From: a candidate division CSSED10-310 bacterium
Lineage (GTDB): Bacteria; CSSED10-310; JAFGDC01
Reading direction: 5' to 3'
Length of the DNA stretch: 22,631 bases
Assembly (NCBI GenBank): GCA_016932295.1
Contig: JAFGDC010000626.1
Coordinates: 1 to 22,631 of the forward strand
A program made the translations under genes and the position numbers. A model generated the notes under the pieces. That model had not been told where the DNA came from, did no database searches, and was given only the letters and a program-made list of their open reading frames with translations. Positions 1 to 8,076 of the stretch are shown piece by piece. Position 1 is the first letter of the stretch. The number at the start of each line of letters is the position of its first letter.

Positions 1-500
1 AATACCCGGGACCGGCTGACCAGCGCCTTGATTACCTCGAAATATGGATTCTCGGTGGTGGCGCCGATCAGTATCAACGTACCGCTTTCCACGTGGGGCA
101 GAAGCGCATCCTGCTGCGCCTTGTTGAAGCGGTGCACCTCGTCTATGAACAGGATGGTCCGCTGGCTATAGTGCGATAATCGCTCTTGTGCGGCGGCGAT
201 GGCCGCCCGGATATCCTTGACACCGGCAAGCACGGCGTTGATCGTATGGAACCTGCTCTTCGTGGTATTGGCGATGATGGCGGCCAGAGTGGTCTTGCCG
301 GAGCCGGGCGGTCCCCAGAACAGCAGTGACGAGAGCTGGTCGGCCTGGATGGCGCGGCGCAGCAGCCGCCCCGGACCGATGATATGCTCCTGGCCGACGA
401 AATCGTCCAGGGTGCGAGGCCGCAGGCGGGCGGCCAGCGGCGCCGACTGTTCCTGGAGTCGCTTCAGGCTGCTGCTGAACAAATCCGGTGCATCCGCCAT
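1..500 (-). CDS. rarA: Replication-associated recombination protein A (RarA/MgsA), N-terminal part
   Basis: AAA+ ATPase of the RarA/MgsA/WRNIP1 family, which acts in the cytoplasm at stalled replication forks and is related to clamp-loader subunits. The 166 visible codons hold Walker A GPPGSGKT (residues 63-70), Walker [10 protein letters not shown] (about 116-124), sensor 1 GATTEN (146-151) and the family-typical stretch around [16 protein letters not shown] (125-140). The ATG at 500 is chosen because AAGGAG lies about 5 nt upstream and the protein then begins in the usual way, with a short tail before the [11 protein letters not shown] motif. The gene runs off the left edge, so the C-terminal oligomerisation domain is not seen. 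It is divergent from the kinase gene, with 259 nt between the starts. Recognition is by family motifs and is firm. Confidence 0.93.
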   Translation of the reverse strand, partial: MADAPDLFSSSLKRLQEQSAPLAARLRPRTLDDFVGQEHIIGPGRLLRRAIQADQLSSLLFWGPPGSGKTTLAAIIANTTKSRFHTINAVLAGVKDIRAAIAAAQERLSHYSQRTILFIDEVHRFNKAQQDALLPHVESGTLILIGATTENPYFEVIKALVSRSRV

Positions 501-624
501 GGGTCTCCTTCGCCTGTTTCCACCTCAGCCCGGTGGGTTGTAAGCCACGTCCGCCGCTGCCCCGATCGCATCGCCGCAGCGTGCCGGCCGCCTCACGACA
601 CGGCCTATGCCGCCGTGGAAAGTG

Positions 625-654
625 GTGACAGCGGTTGCGGTCCCGTACTACAGT
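625..654 (+). promoter_or_regulatory. Possible sigma70-type promoter of the kinase gene
   Basis: A -35-like GTGACA (625-630, five of six matches) and a -10-like TACAGT (649-654, four of six) are separated by 18 nt in the rarA-kinase divergent region. This would give a leader of about 100 nt before the ATG at 760. It is inferred from matches alone. A weaker alternative is TTGCGG (635-640) with TATGCT (658-663). Confidence 0.3.
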
Positions 655-759
655 ATGTATGCTGTTTCCTTATTGCAAGCGCTGCGGAGCCAGGTTGCGG
701 TATACCGGACGGCCTGTAGCGGCTGCGGACCGGCCCCGATGCCGCCAGGGTGGAGCGAC

Positions 760-3700
760 ATGGAAAGCGAGCGATATCCCAAATTGCCTGATAAATACCA
801 GATCCTCAAATCACTGGGTCATGGCAACATGGGGCAGGTGTACCTGGCCGAGGACAAGGGCAGCGAGCGGCTGGTTGCCATCAAGGTGGTGTACGGCAAC
901 ATCGCCATGGAGCAGGACAAGACCCGGCGGTTCGAGCGCGAATTCCGCTACATGCTGCAGTTATCCCATGAAAACATCGTGCGGGTGTTCGATTACGGCC
1001 GCACTCAGGGCCGGCCGTTCATGGTCATGGAGTACATCGACGGCCCCACGATCGCGGAGTATCTCACCTTCCACGGCACACCCCTGTGCGAGGTTCTGGA
1101 CACCAGGCCCGCCCGGCAGCTTCTGCTGGATTGCTGCCTGCAGTTGGCCCGGGCTCTCGAGTACATTCACGAACGACGGATCGTTCACCGCGATCTGAAA
1201 TCCGGCAATGTCATGGTCAATGCCCAGCAAATCGTCAAGCTCATGGATTTCGGCGTCGCCAGGGACGTTTCCTCACCGTCCAGTTTAACCGGAGAAATGA
1301 TCATCGGTTCCCCCGCGTATCTCTCTCCTGAACAGGTCCAGGGGCTTCAGTTGGACGCCCGATCGGACCTGTATTCGCTCGGAGTGATGCTCTACAAACT
1401 CACCACCGGACGGCTTCCTTTCACCGAGACGAGCCTGGTGGAGATGCTCCTCGCCCATGTGCACAAGACCCCACCACCGGCCAGGAGCACTAATCCACGG
1501 GTGCCGGAAGACGTCAACTGGCTCATCATGAAGCTTCTCGAGAAGGAACCATCCGATCGGTTGAGCTCAGCCGGCGACCTGATCGCCATCGTGGAGCGCA
1601 TGGCTGAATTGAATGATGAGTCCGCGACGCGGCTCCCCGGGAAAAGAAAGAAAAACAAGGACCAGGAGCAACCTGGATGGGTGACCGGGCGTCACCGCCA
1701 GCTTTTCACGGGTGAAGGCGGTTTCAGGGATGTGTTACTCGCCGGTGAGCAGGGCATAGGCAAGACCACCACTCTGCAGAGCCTGGCCAGAATCGCCCAG
1801 GAGCAAGGCTATGACATCATCTATATCACCTGCGTGGGACGATCGCTGGAACCATTCGATCTGCTCAGTTCCTTGGTGGCCAACCTGCTGCGGCTGGCGC
1901 AACAGAATCTCCCGGCGCTGTTCCAGCGGTATTTAAAGACATATGGTTCGCTCCTGACCAATTTTCTACCCATGGAACAGATGGTCGAATCTCCCACCAT
2001 CAAGACGGGAGTGCTGCGAACTCCGGCGGGAACCAGCCGGGTTTTCTTCTTCCGCTTCCTCCTGGACTTCATCAAAAATTATGCTCACGCCAGGTCACTG
2101 GTGCTCTGCGTGGACGATCTCCATTCCATTGACGACGACAGCCTTGATTTCTTCAAGCAGTTACTCAACGAAAGCAAACGATTCGGCCACACCATCCAGA
2201 ACATGCTCCTGCCGCCCCGCTTCCTGCTGTTCCTGGCGTACCGCAACGATACCGAGCAGCGGCCGGAACTGCTGGAAACGATCGAGGGTTTCAGTCACAT
2301 TCGAGCCTGCCTCGAAATGAACCTTGAACGCCTGGACCGGAGCGCTATCCGCGAAGTGACCGCGGGAATTCTGGGCAGCGACGATATAGATGAGGAATTC
2401 ATCGAGCTGCTGGCGCGCGAAAGCGAAGGGGTGCCGCTCTACATCACCGATATGATCCACCATTTCCGCGACCGTGGGCACCTGGAGTACCAGGCTGGGG
2501 GCTGGCGGTTCGCCGTGAAGCCGTCGGAAGCATCCATGCCGACCACCATTCATGACGTCCTGAGCGAACGCTTCAAGAAGCTCGAGGAAGAGCATCGGAA
2601 GCTGCTGGAATACGCTTCCGTCATCGGCGCCGGCTTCGACTTCGCCATGCTTGAAGAATTGCTCGGTTTTGAGGAATCGACCATTTTGGATATATCCGGT
2701 GATCTGCTGCGCATGGGAATCCTGGTCGAACACCTGGAATCGAACGAGTACGCCCTGGATTTTCAGCACAACAAGTTCCGCGAGTACTTCTACGAAGAAC
2801 TCTCCAGCGCGCGACGGCGGTGGCTGCACAGAAAGATAGCCGTCATCCTGGAACAACGCATACTGGCAGGGAAGACCCGCTCCTACGGTTTCGCCGCATC
2901 TCACTTCGAACAAGGCAAGCAGTACGCCAAGGCCATGCTCCATCTCATCAAGGCCGGACAGCAAGCCCTGCAAAGGTTGAGCTACAAGAACGCCGGCACG
3001 CTCTTCAAACACGCCCTGGATATGCTCGAAAAAATAGAACCGGACTCCCGCATGGAATACGGGGAACAGCGCTTCACAATTCTCCAGAACCTTGGCAACG
3101 CCATGCTCAACTCTGGCTTTCTCACCGACGCCAGCACCTATCTCGAGACCGCCTGCAGTCTGTTCAAGGACATCGGCGGCATCGACAACCTGTCCAGGGC
3201 CAGTACCTTATTTAATCTGGGCGATACTTACTACAAACTGGGTGAAAAGGACCGGGCGGTGCCGCTCATGCGGGCGGCACTGGAACTGCTGCCCGAGCAC
3301 GCCGGTGAATCGTTGCGCATTTCCATCACCCAGAGCCTGGGTCGTCTGCATACCGAGTTCGGCAACTTCGCCAGGGCGGCCGAATATTTCGACGAGACGG
3401 TGGATCTCAGCGCCCGGCTCGGTGATCACGCTTCGCGAATCAAGGCATTGACCGGCAGGAGCTATCTCCACTACTACCAGAACCGGATGGACCTTGCGGA
3501 AAAAGATATGCGCGACGCCTATATGCTTTCCAGGGAAATCGATGAGCCCCTGACACTGGTGAATTCCACCAACAATCTGGCCCTCATCCTCACCAAGCTC
3601 GGGCACAACGAACAAGCCCTTCCGCTCTTCGAAGAAGCGCTGCGCCTCTATGAAGAACACGGGATGCACCTGGCCAGGAGCAGCGCCCTGCACAACACGG

Positions 3701-4596
3701 CTATCACCCTGCATCACATGGGTCAATTGGAACGCGCCAGGGACTACCTCCTGGAAGCCATCCGTATCGCGGAATCACTCAAATTCATGCACGGGCTTGC
3801 TAACCAGCTTTACAGCCTGGCTCTCATCCATGAAGACATGCAGTACTACCATGAGGCGATCGAAACCCTCGAACGAGCCGAAAAAATCTGCATGGTGCAA
3901 AATCTCATCAGCGTCAAGCTGCGCATCATGCGCCGCGCTGCGCGACTCTTGTTCTCCCTGGGCGCCATGACAAGGGCGGCGGAAAAATGCGACACACTCC
4001 TGACTGACCTCAAGGTTGATGTCGATCCCATCCTGGTCCACAACATTTTCATGATCGCCGCTCACATTCGCTTCGAACTTGGAGACCTCCGGCAAGGCTG
4101 GGAATACCTTGAGAAGGCCGCCCTGCCGGACTCCTGCTCCGGAGCGGAAAGTTTCATTCAATTCCGCGAGATCTCGATCAATTTCTACCGGGCCACCACC
4201 AGCGATGACAAGAACGCCATCGCCACGATGGTGAAGCTTCTCGACAAGATGCGCAACGGCGATTGCTACACCTATGATTACATCCATGCCACCTGCCTGG
4301 TGGGGAAAGCCCAACTGCATTTCGGACTCTATAACATCGCCCTGGTGACCTTGTCGGACCTGCTGCTAAGCCTGGAAGAAATGGATCCCCTCAACCGGCT
4401 CGAACTTCATTCCCTGCTTGGCGCCGTGCACGAAGCACTGGACGAACCACAAGCCGCCGCCGGCTGCTATCGGGAAGCGCGAAAAATCATCCACCACATC
4501 CGCTCGAACCTCAAAGACTCTTCCCTTGAAGAAGCCTTCCTCGCCAAACCGAATGTCAAGCTTGTTCGGGATTACCTGGCGCGCATCTCAGGATAA
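760..4596 (+). CDS. Ser/Thr protein kinase fused to an AAA/STAND-like NTPase and TPR repeats
   Basis: Predicted cytoplasmic signalling protein of 1278 residues that should phosphorylate Ser/Thr and use its NTPase and TPR parts as a switch and interaction platform. The kinase domain (about 13-280) is complete: glycine loop GHGNMG (20-25), VAIK lysine (42), catalytic loop HRDLKSGN (143-150), DFG (163-165) and SPEQ in place of APE (189-192). The NTPase has Walker A GEQGIGKT (329-336) and Walker B LVLCVDD (447-453), followed by a winged-helix-like part. TPR-like helices fill about 715-1260. No membrane helix and no C-terminal LuxR-type HTH is seen, unlike many MalT or PknK proteins. The reading frame is open from 607, but the ATG at 760 is preferred because GGTGGAG precedes it and the kinase domain begins ten residues later. 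Substrate and stimulus are unknown. Confidence 0.9.
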   Translation: MESERYPKLPDKYQILKSLGHGNMGQVYLAEDKGSERLVAIKVVYGNIAMEQDKTRRFEREFRYMLQLSHENIVRVFDYGRTQGRPFMVMEYIDGPTIAEYLTFHGTPLCEVLDTRPARQLLLDCCLQLARALEYIHERRIVHRDLKSGNVMVNAQQIVKLMDFGVARDVSSPSSLTGEMIIGSPAYLSPEQVQGLQLDARSDLYSLGVMLYKLTTGRLPFTETSLVEMLLAHVHKTPPPARSTNPRVPEDVNWLIMKLLEKEPSDRLSSAGDLIAIVERMAELNDESATRLPGKRKKNKDQEQPGWVTGRHRQLFTGEGGFRDVLLAGEQGIGKTTTLQSLARIAQEQGYDIIYITCVGRSLEPFDLLSSLVANLLRLAQQNLPALFQRYLKTYGSLLTNFLPMEQMVESPTIKTGVLRTPAGTSRVFFFRFLLDFIKNYAHARSLVLCVDDLHSIDDDSLDFFKQLLNESKRFGHTIQNMLLPPRFLLFLAYRNDTEQRPELLETIEGFSHIRACLEMNLERLDRSAIREVTAGILGSDDIDEEFIELLARESEGVPLYITDMIHHFRDRGHLEYQAGGWRFAVKPSEASMPTTIHDVLSERFKKLEEEHRKLLEYASVIGAGFDFAMLEELLGFEESTILDISGDLLRMGILVEHLESNEYALDFQHNKFREYFYEELSSARRRWLHRKIAVILEQRILAGKTRSYGFAASHFEQGKQYAKAMLHLIKAGQQALQRLSYKNAGTLFKHALDMLEKIEPDSRMEYGEQRFTILQNLGNAMLNSGFLTDASTYLETACSLFKDIGGIDNLSRASTLFNLGDTYYKLGEKDRAVPLMRAALELLPEHAGESLRISITQSLGRLHTEFGNFARAAEYFDETVDLSARLGDHASRIKALTGRSYLHYYQNRMDLAEKDMRDAYMLSREIDEPLTLVNSTNNLALILTKLGHNEQALPLFEEALRLYEEHGMHLARSSALHNTAITLHHMGQLERARDYLLEAIRIAESLKFMHGLANQLYSLALIHEDMQYYHEAIETLERAEKICMVQNLISVKLRIMRRAARLLFSLGAMTRAAEKCDTLLTDLKVDVDPILVHNIFMIAAHIRFELGDLRQGWEYLEKAALPDSCSGAESFIQFREISINFYRATTSDDKNAIATMVKLLDKMRNGDCYTYDYIHATCLVGKAQLHFGLYNIALVTLSDLLLSLEEMDPLNRLELHSLLGAVHEALDEPQAAAGCYREARKIIHHIRSNLKDSSLEEAFLAKPNVKLVRDYLARISG

Positions 4597-4682
4597 TAGC
4601 CGTCCTCATATGTGAGGCGGTTGCACCGCGCCCTCTTCCAACTGTCCGCTGCCGGCCGCGACCGGAAACCGTTGACGGCTAT
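4596..4682. repeat. Inverted repeat spanning a convergent intergenic region; possible terminator
   Basis: ATAGCCGTC (4596-4604) and GACGGCTAT (4674-4682) are perfect 9-nt inverted arms that touch or overlap the stop codons of the two convergent genes. A second small hairpin, CCTCA-TATG-TGAGG, lies at 4604-4617. Neither is followed by a T-run, so classical intrinsic termination is not shown. The position between two converging genes makes a shared transcript-end structure the simplest reading. Confidence 0.4.
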
Positions 4683-6031
4683 GGCAGGGTGAACACCGGC
4701 ATCTGTCCACCACCCCGCGCCACGTTGATGACCGATGAATCCGACGTGCGCGCATACGCACCGGCGTAGTGACCGTTGAAGGCGAAGAAGTTGACGTTCA
4801 CCTTTTTCCTGGCGAACGTCAGCTCCGGCCCGAATACCGGCAACTCGATGGTGGGTATGGGAACATACTCCTGGACCACCCAGCGACCCGTGGAAGTAAG
4901 GGCCAGGACATCCTCCCATTCCTTCTGGGAAAGTTCAGGGCCGATTGCCACATCGCGTCCGCCGTAAGCTGAATTGGGTTTCAATACCAGTTTTTCACGG
5001 TTGGCGGCGATAAAATCCAGCAGCGATATGACGGTGCCGTTGTAAGAGGTTTCTCCAGGCCGAACGAACCTGGTCCAGGGGATGGTCTCCCTGATTGCCG
5101 CCTGTTCTTCCTCGTTGAAGAGATGCTGCATCTTCTCATCGGTAAGCACTGAGAGCATGGATTTCATGCCGCCCACTTTCGATCGGAGCGGATTGACCAC
5201 CGTGACCGCGCCGTCGCGATAGGCATTGACGAGGGGTTGAATCCGTTCCAGGTTCCCGGTCCAATCACCGATGGCGCCGCGCCGATAGACCAGGTCCACC
5301 GGTTGTTCCTCCCGATACAGCACGCCGTCACGATATTCCACTTCCCACGGATTGCCGAACTTCGTCCGGAAACCCTGCTGGTTGAAGTAGGACACCAGCA
5401 TGATAAATTCCGGGAAGGTATGCCCATGGGCATCAGCCAGCAATGCAATGTCCGGCTTGTCCTTCTTTCCGCCGCCATCGAAATACTTCCGCACCAATGT
5501 ATCCAGCAATCTCGGCCGTAGATCCACCCAGCGCGCCTCATACCGTTCCGCCAGTTCCCTGAACGGAGAAACCGCCAGCAGGTTCGATGCCATGAGATCG
5601 GTATCCATGCCGCCCGGGCTGTCACAGTTGAACTCGATGAACACGATCCGCTCGCCTATGATGAATGCATCGAGACGCGCCAGAATAATTTTTCGCGTAT
5701 AACCGGGATCGATCTCCGCCAGCATCGCCTCGTCCGCGGACAACTCGAACAGGTGTCGGTACTCAGGCCCCGCGAAGTACAATTCCGTCGCCTTCTCCAG
5801 GGCATTCATGATCTGCTCGGTCAACCTGCGCACGCGCGCCTCCATGGCGCCGCTCATCACATATGGCAACAGGTAGCAGGGAACAGCCTTGTTCCCTCCA
5901 ATCCTGCACCCGGCTTCGAAATTCATGCGCTCGAGTTCCCGCTGCCACTCCACCGCTTTCCGCTCTCCCGCATCAAGCCGCAGCAACGTCTCACGAAAAT
6001 CCTGATGGAACTGATTCACGATGTCGTTCAT
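4679..6031 (-). CDS. ATP-grasp ligase-like protein, substrate unknown
   Basis: Protein of 450 residues that looks like a circularly permuted ATP-grasp enzyme, a family that joins a carboxylate to an amine or thiol through an acyl-phosphate at the cost of ATP. The best signs are FIEFNCDSPGGMDTD (131-145), with acidic and Asn residues placed as for metal binding, and the glycine-rich VLKPNSAYGGRDVAIG loop (about 349-364), followed by WVVQEYV. Glutathionylspermidine-synthase-like and peptide-ligase-like proteins share this layout, but I cannot assign a substrate. No signal peptide or membrane helix is seen. The ATG at 6031 follows AAGGGGGGGGTGA, so the ribosome site contains a run of eight G. 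The gene lies downstream of the threonine aldolase, same strand, 120 nt apart, and may be co-transcribed with it. Confidence 0.75.
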   Translation of the reverse strand: MNDIVNQFHQDFRETLLRLDAGERKAVEWQRELERMNFEAGCRIGGNKAVPCYLLPYVMSGAMEARVRRLTEQIMNALEKATELYFAGPEYRHLFELSADEAMLAEIDPGYTRKIILARLDAFIIGERIVFIEFNCDSPGGMDTDLMASNLLAVSPFRELAERYEARWVDLRPRLLDTLVRKYFDGGGKKDKPDIALLADAHGHTFPEFIMLVSYFNQQGFRTKFGNPWEVEYRDGVLYREEQPVDLVYRRGAIGDWTGNLERIQPLVNAYRDGAVTVVNPLRSKVGGMKSMLSVLTDEKMQHLFNEEEQAAIRETIPWTRFVRPGETSYNGTVISLLDFIAANREKLVLKPNSAYGGRDVAIGPELSQKEWEDVLALTSTGRWVVQEYVPIPTIELPVFGPELTFARKKVNVNFFAFNGHYAGAYARTSDSSVINVARGGGQMPVFTLP

Positions 6032-6151
6032 TCACCCCCCCCTTACGTTGGGATCACACGCGCAACTCACAGTCTGTCTCGACAGGCCGGTATTGTAGAC
6101 AACTTACCAGGGAAAGAAAACTCCACATCGCGGTCCGGGATCCGCCGGCGT

Positions 6152-7204
6152 TCACGCCAGCAGCCTCTTTACCGTCTTCCTGATGATCTCCCCCGCCTTG
6201 CGACAGTCCCTTTCAGTGACGCCCAGGTTGGCGACCAGGCGAATCCTGACCGGGGAGAAAGCCATGAACTCCACACCTCCGGCGGCGGCCGCGCGCACCA
6301 GTTCATGCGCACCCGGAGGAAAACCGCTCACATCCGCTATGACGATATTGGTCTCCACCTCGTCCGGATTCAACTCGAACCCCGGCAGGTCCGCCAGCAT
6401 ATCCGCCATGAGCCTGGCATTGCGATGATCATCAGCGAGCCGCCCGACATTGTGCTGCAATGCGTATCGTCCCGCCGCCGCCAGTATCCCCGCCTGCCGC
6501 CAGCCGCCGCCGAACAGCTTGCGGACCCTGATCGCCTCCTGGATAAAGTGCGTCGAACCGGTCAGCACCGAACCTACCGGCGCTCCCAACCCCTTGGACA
6601 GGCAGATACTCACCGAATCAAAGAATCGCGCGTACTCGCACGCCGGGATCCCGGAAGCCACCGCGGCATTGAGCAGCCGCGCACCGTCCAGGTGCATTCG
6701 CATACCGTGGGTCAGCGCCACCTTCTGTATGCTGCGAATCTCATCGATGGAATGAATGGAGCCGCCGCCACGGTTGTGAGTATTCTCGAGACACACCAGC
6801 CTGGTCCGGGGGATGTGCGGATCGTCCTCGGGAGTGATGGCTTCCCGCACTTGTTCTGAATTCATGAGGCCTCGCCTGCCAAGCACCGGATAGAGATGTA
6901 CTCCGGCCAGGGCGGCCGCCCCGCCTCCCTCGTAGAGGAAAATATGCGAATTGCGCTCCAGGATCACGCCATCCGCCGGATTGGTATGCACCTTCACGGC
7001 GATCTCGTTGGCCATGGTCCCGCTCACCACGAATAATGCCCGTTCCTTGCCCAGCAGATCAGCCACTTCCTCCTGCAACAGGTTGACGGTCGGATCCTCG
7101 CCGAACACATCATCGCCGACCGGCGCATCCATCATCGCCCGGCGCATGCCATCACTGGGCAGAGTCACGGTATCGCTGCGCAAATCAATCTTCTTCCGTG
7201 CCAC
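6152..7204 (-). CDS. ltaE: Low-specificity L-threonine aldolase, PLP-dependent
   Basis: Cytoplasmic PLP enzyme that cleaves L-threonine or L-allo-threonine to glycine and acetaldehyde. The 350 residues match the family length. Seen motifs: [11 protein letters not shown] at the start (6-16), [12 protein letters not shown] (30-41), [10 protein letters not shown] (139-148), [10 protein letters not shown] (171-180, Asp for the PLP pyridine nitrogen) and [14 protein letters not shown] with the probable Schiff-base lysine at 204. The start is GTG at 7204, supported by AAAGGAGG five nt upstream; no ATG start fits as well. A promoter-like pair lies just upstream. The gene points away from dnaN across the putative origin and precedes the ATP-grasp gene. 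A related fold-type I aldolase acting on a different beta-hydroxy amino acid remains possible. Confidence 0.92.
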   Translation of the reverse strand: MARKKIDLRSDTVTLPSDGMRRAMMDAPVGDDVFGEDPTVNLLQEEVADLLGKERALFVVSGTMANEIAVKVHTNPADGVILERNSHIFLYEGGGAAALAGVHLYPVLGRRGLMNSEQVREAITPEDDPHIPRTRLVCLENTHNRGGGSIHSIDEIRSIQKVALTHGMRMHLDGARLLNAAVASGIPACEYARFFDSVSICLSKGLGAPVGSVLTGSTHFIQEAIRVRKLFGGGWRQAGILAAAGRYALQHNVGRLADDHRNARLMADMLADLPGFELNPDEVETNIVIADVSGFPPGAHELVRAAAAGGVEFMAFSPVRIRLVANLGVTERDCRKAGEIIRKTVKRLLA

Positions 7205-7230
7205 GGCAACCTCCTTTGTTCATGCGGAAA

Positions 7231-7259
7231 ACTATACCCCACCAGTCCGGCAGTGAAAA
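7231..7259 (-). promoter_or_regulatory. Candidate promoter of the threonine aldolase gene
   Basis: On the minus strand, TTTTCA (7259-7254) and TATAGT (7236-7231) are separated by 17 nt, with four of six and five of six matches to the sigma70 -35 and -10 elements. The start of transcription would fall about 20 nt before the GTG start, leaving room for the AAAGGAGG ribosome site. Confidence 0.5.
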
Positions 7260-7318
7260 CCTGCCATGAAAAAGCGCGTGGTTGACACCATCGGATACGG
7301 TTACCCCCTTCATCAGGG

Positions 7319-7373
7319 TTGAAATAAGAAATCATGATAGTTGACGTACCTTGAAATGCGGCAATTTTGAAAT
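7319..7373 (+). repeat. Three TTGAAAT direct repeats
   Basis: TTGAAAT occurs at 7319-7325, 7351-7357 and 7367-7373, with start-to-start distances of 32 and 16 nt, in the AT-rich edge of the putative origin. Function is unknown; short AT-rich repeats are common in origin unwinding regions, but chance is possible with so short a motif. Confidence 0.35.
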
Positions 7374-7384
7374 CGTAATTCCAA

Positions 7385-7417
7385 CCAATTGACGGTTAAT
7401 ACTTTTTTAACAATTGG
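7385..7417. repeat. AT-rich interrupted inverted repeat in the origin region
   Basis: CCAATTG (7385-7391) pairs with CAATTGG (7411-7417), and inside it TTAA (7396-7399) pairs with TTAA (7407-7410), giving an interrupted hairpin or cruciform. It could be a protein site or a structural part of the origin. No gene on either strand ends close enough to make it an obvious terminator. Confidence 0.4.
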
Positions 7418-7620
7418 CAAACATCTGTCCAGGACGCGCGAAACGATGATTTGGACCCATTCTTTCTGTACAAAAAGGTACGCTTGATCAGTATGATCCG
7501 ATCTGAATCCAAGAGAAATCAAGGAGTTGGGCAAAACGCCGCAATTTCTGAAAGCAACCAGGTAGTTTTTTGCATTTTTATAGAAGGTAAAGAATCATTT
7601 AAATCAATTAGTTAGATTAC

Positions 7621-7640
7621 TTTTCCACAATTGTTGATAA
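7621..7640. promoter_or_regulatory. Inverted pair of DnaA boxes next to AT-rich DNA
   Basis: TTTTCCACA (7621-7629) and, on the other strand, TTATCAACA (7640-7632) each differ from the consensus TTATCCACA by one base. They face each other two nt apart around AATT, directly after the most AT-rich 60 nt of the region. Confidence 0.6.
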
Positions 7641-7750
7641 CTTTGTTAGTAACCATTATACCGAAAACGGCCTTGTCCCAAGGGTGATACTCTCGAAATT
7701 TAGCCGGGTAATCCTCGTCGATGTCGTTACAGCACAAAAAGTTGTCTTAG

Positions 7751-7807
7751 CTTTCCACATGATTGTCAGGAATGGTGTGGAAAGTCATGTGGACAGAATG
7801 TGGAAAA
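7751..7807. promoter_or_regulatory. Cluster of four DnaA-box-like sites, three in tandem
   Basis: CTTTCCACA lies at 7751-7759. On the minus strand follow CTTTCCACA (7784-7776), CTGTCCACA (7796-7788) and TTTTCCACA (7807-7799). The three minus-strand boxes start 12 and 11 nt apart, close to one helical turn, as in DnaA filament-forming arrays. The first two sites also make a perfect 9-nt inverted repeat with a 16-nt spacer. Confidence 0.6.
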
Positions 7808-7833
7808 AAAAGACGGCCCCAGGGAGTGAGTGG

Positions 7834-8030
7834 TTATCCACGTTTTCAGGCTTTCCTTAGGAAAGGGTGACGACTCCGTGGATCGTTGCCGTGGCTGGTA
7901 CGGGGTGAGAGGCTCATGAGCCGGTGACTGCCCGGCAATGGTTCCTGGCCGGACGCTCTTTACACAGGCTTATCCCCAGGCGAAAAACCAGTTGTCACGA
8001 GAGGATACCGCTGCATTCAACATTTCCACA
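7834..8030 (+). promoter_or_regulatory. Three scattered DnaA-box-like sites before dnaN
   Basis: TTATCCACG (7834-7842) and TTATCCCCA (7970-7978) each have one mismatch to the consensus; ATTTCCACA (8022-8030) has two. All are on the plus strand, towards dnaN, and could serve origin binding or DnaA control of dnaN. Confidence 0.5.
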
Positions 8031-8047
8031 GGTCCTTCTACTACTTC

Positions 8048-8076
8048 TTGTATTGTACACAATAAAATGAGATTAT
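8048..8076 (+). promoter_or_regulatory. Possible dnaN promoter with inverted repeat
   Basis: TTGTAT (8048-8053) and GATTAT (8071-8076) are 17 nt apart, matching the sigma70 elements at three and four of six positions. Between them lies TATTGT-AC-ACAATA (8051-8064), an inverted repeat with 6-nt arms that would sit under RNA polymerase and could be an operator. The evidence is motif likeness only. Confidence 0.3.

Noticed and set aside
607..759. Upstream extension of the kinase reading frame (51 codons)
   Set aside because: No ribosome site fits the start at 607, the added residues do not resemble the kinase N-terminus, and the stretch holds the likely promoter. The ATG at 760 has GGTGGAG before it.
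5753..6859. 368-codon plus-strand ORF across the ATP-grasp and threonine aldolase genes
   Set aside because: It runs antisense through two well-supported genes and their junction and has a low-complexity, Arg/His-rich product with no family likeness.
7486..7503. Three GATC sites within 18 nt in the origin region
   Set aside because: Dam-type control as in E. coli needs a Dam/SeqA system, for which nothing in the window gives evidence.
7313..7534. 73-codon minus-strand ORF in the origin region
   Set aside because: It lies in AT-rich DNA, has no recognisable motif and no ribosome site, and covers the inverted repeat and TTGAAAT repeats. More likely chance.
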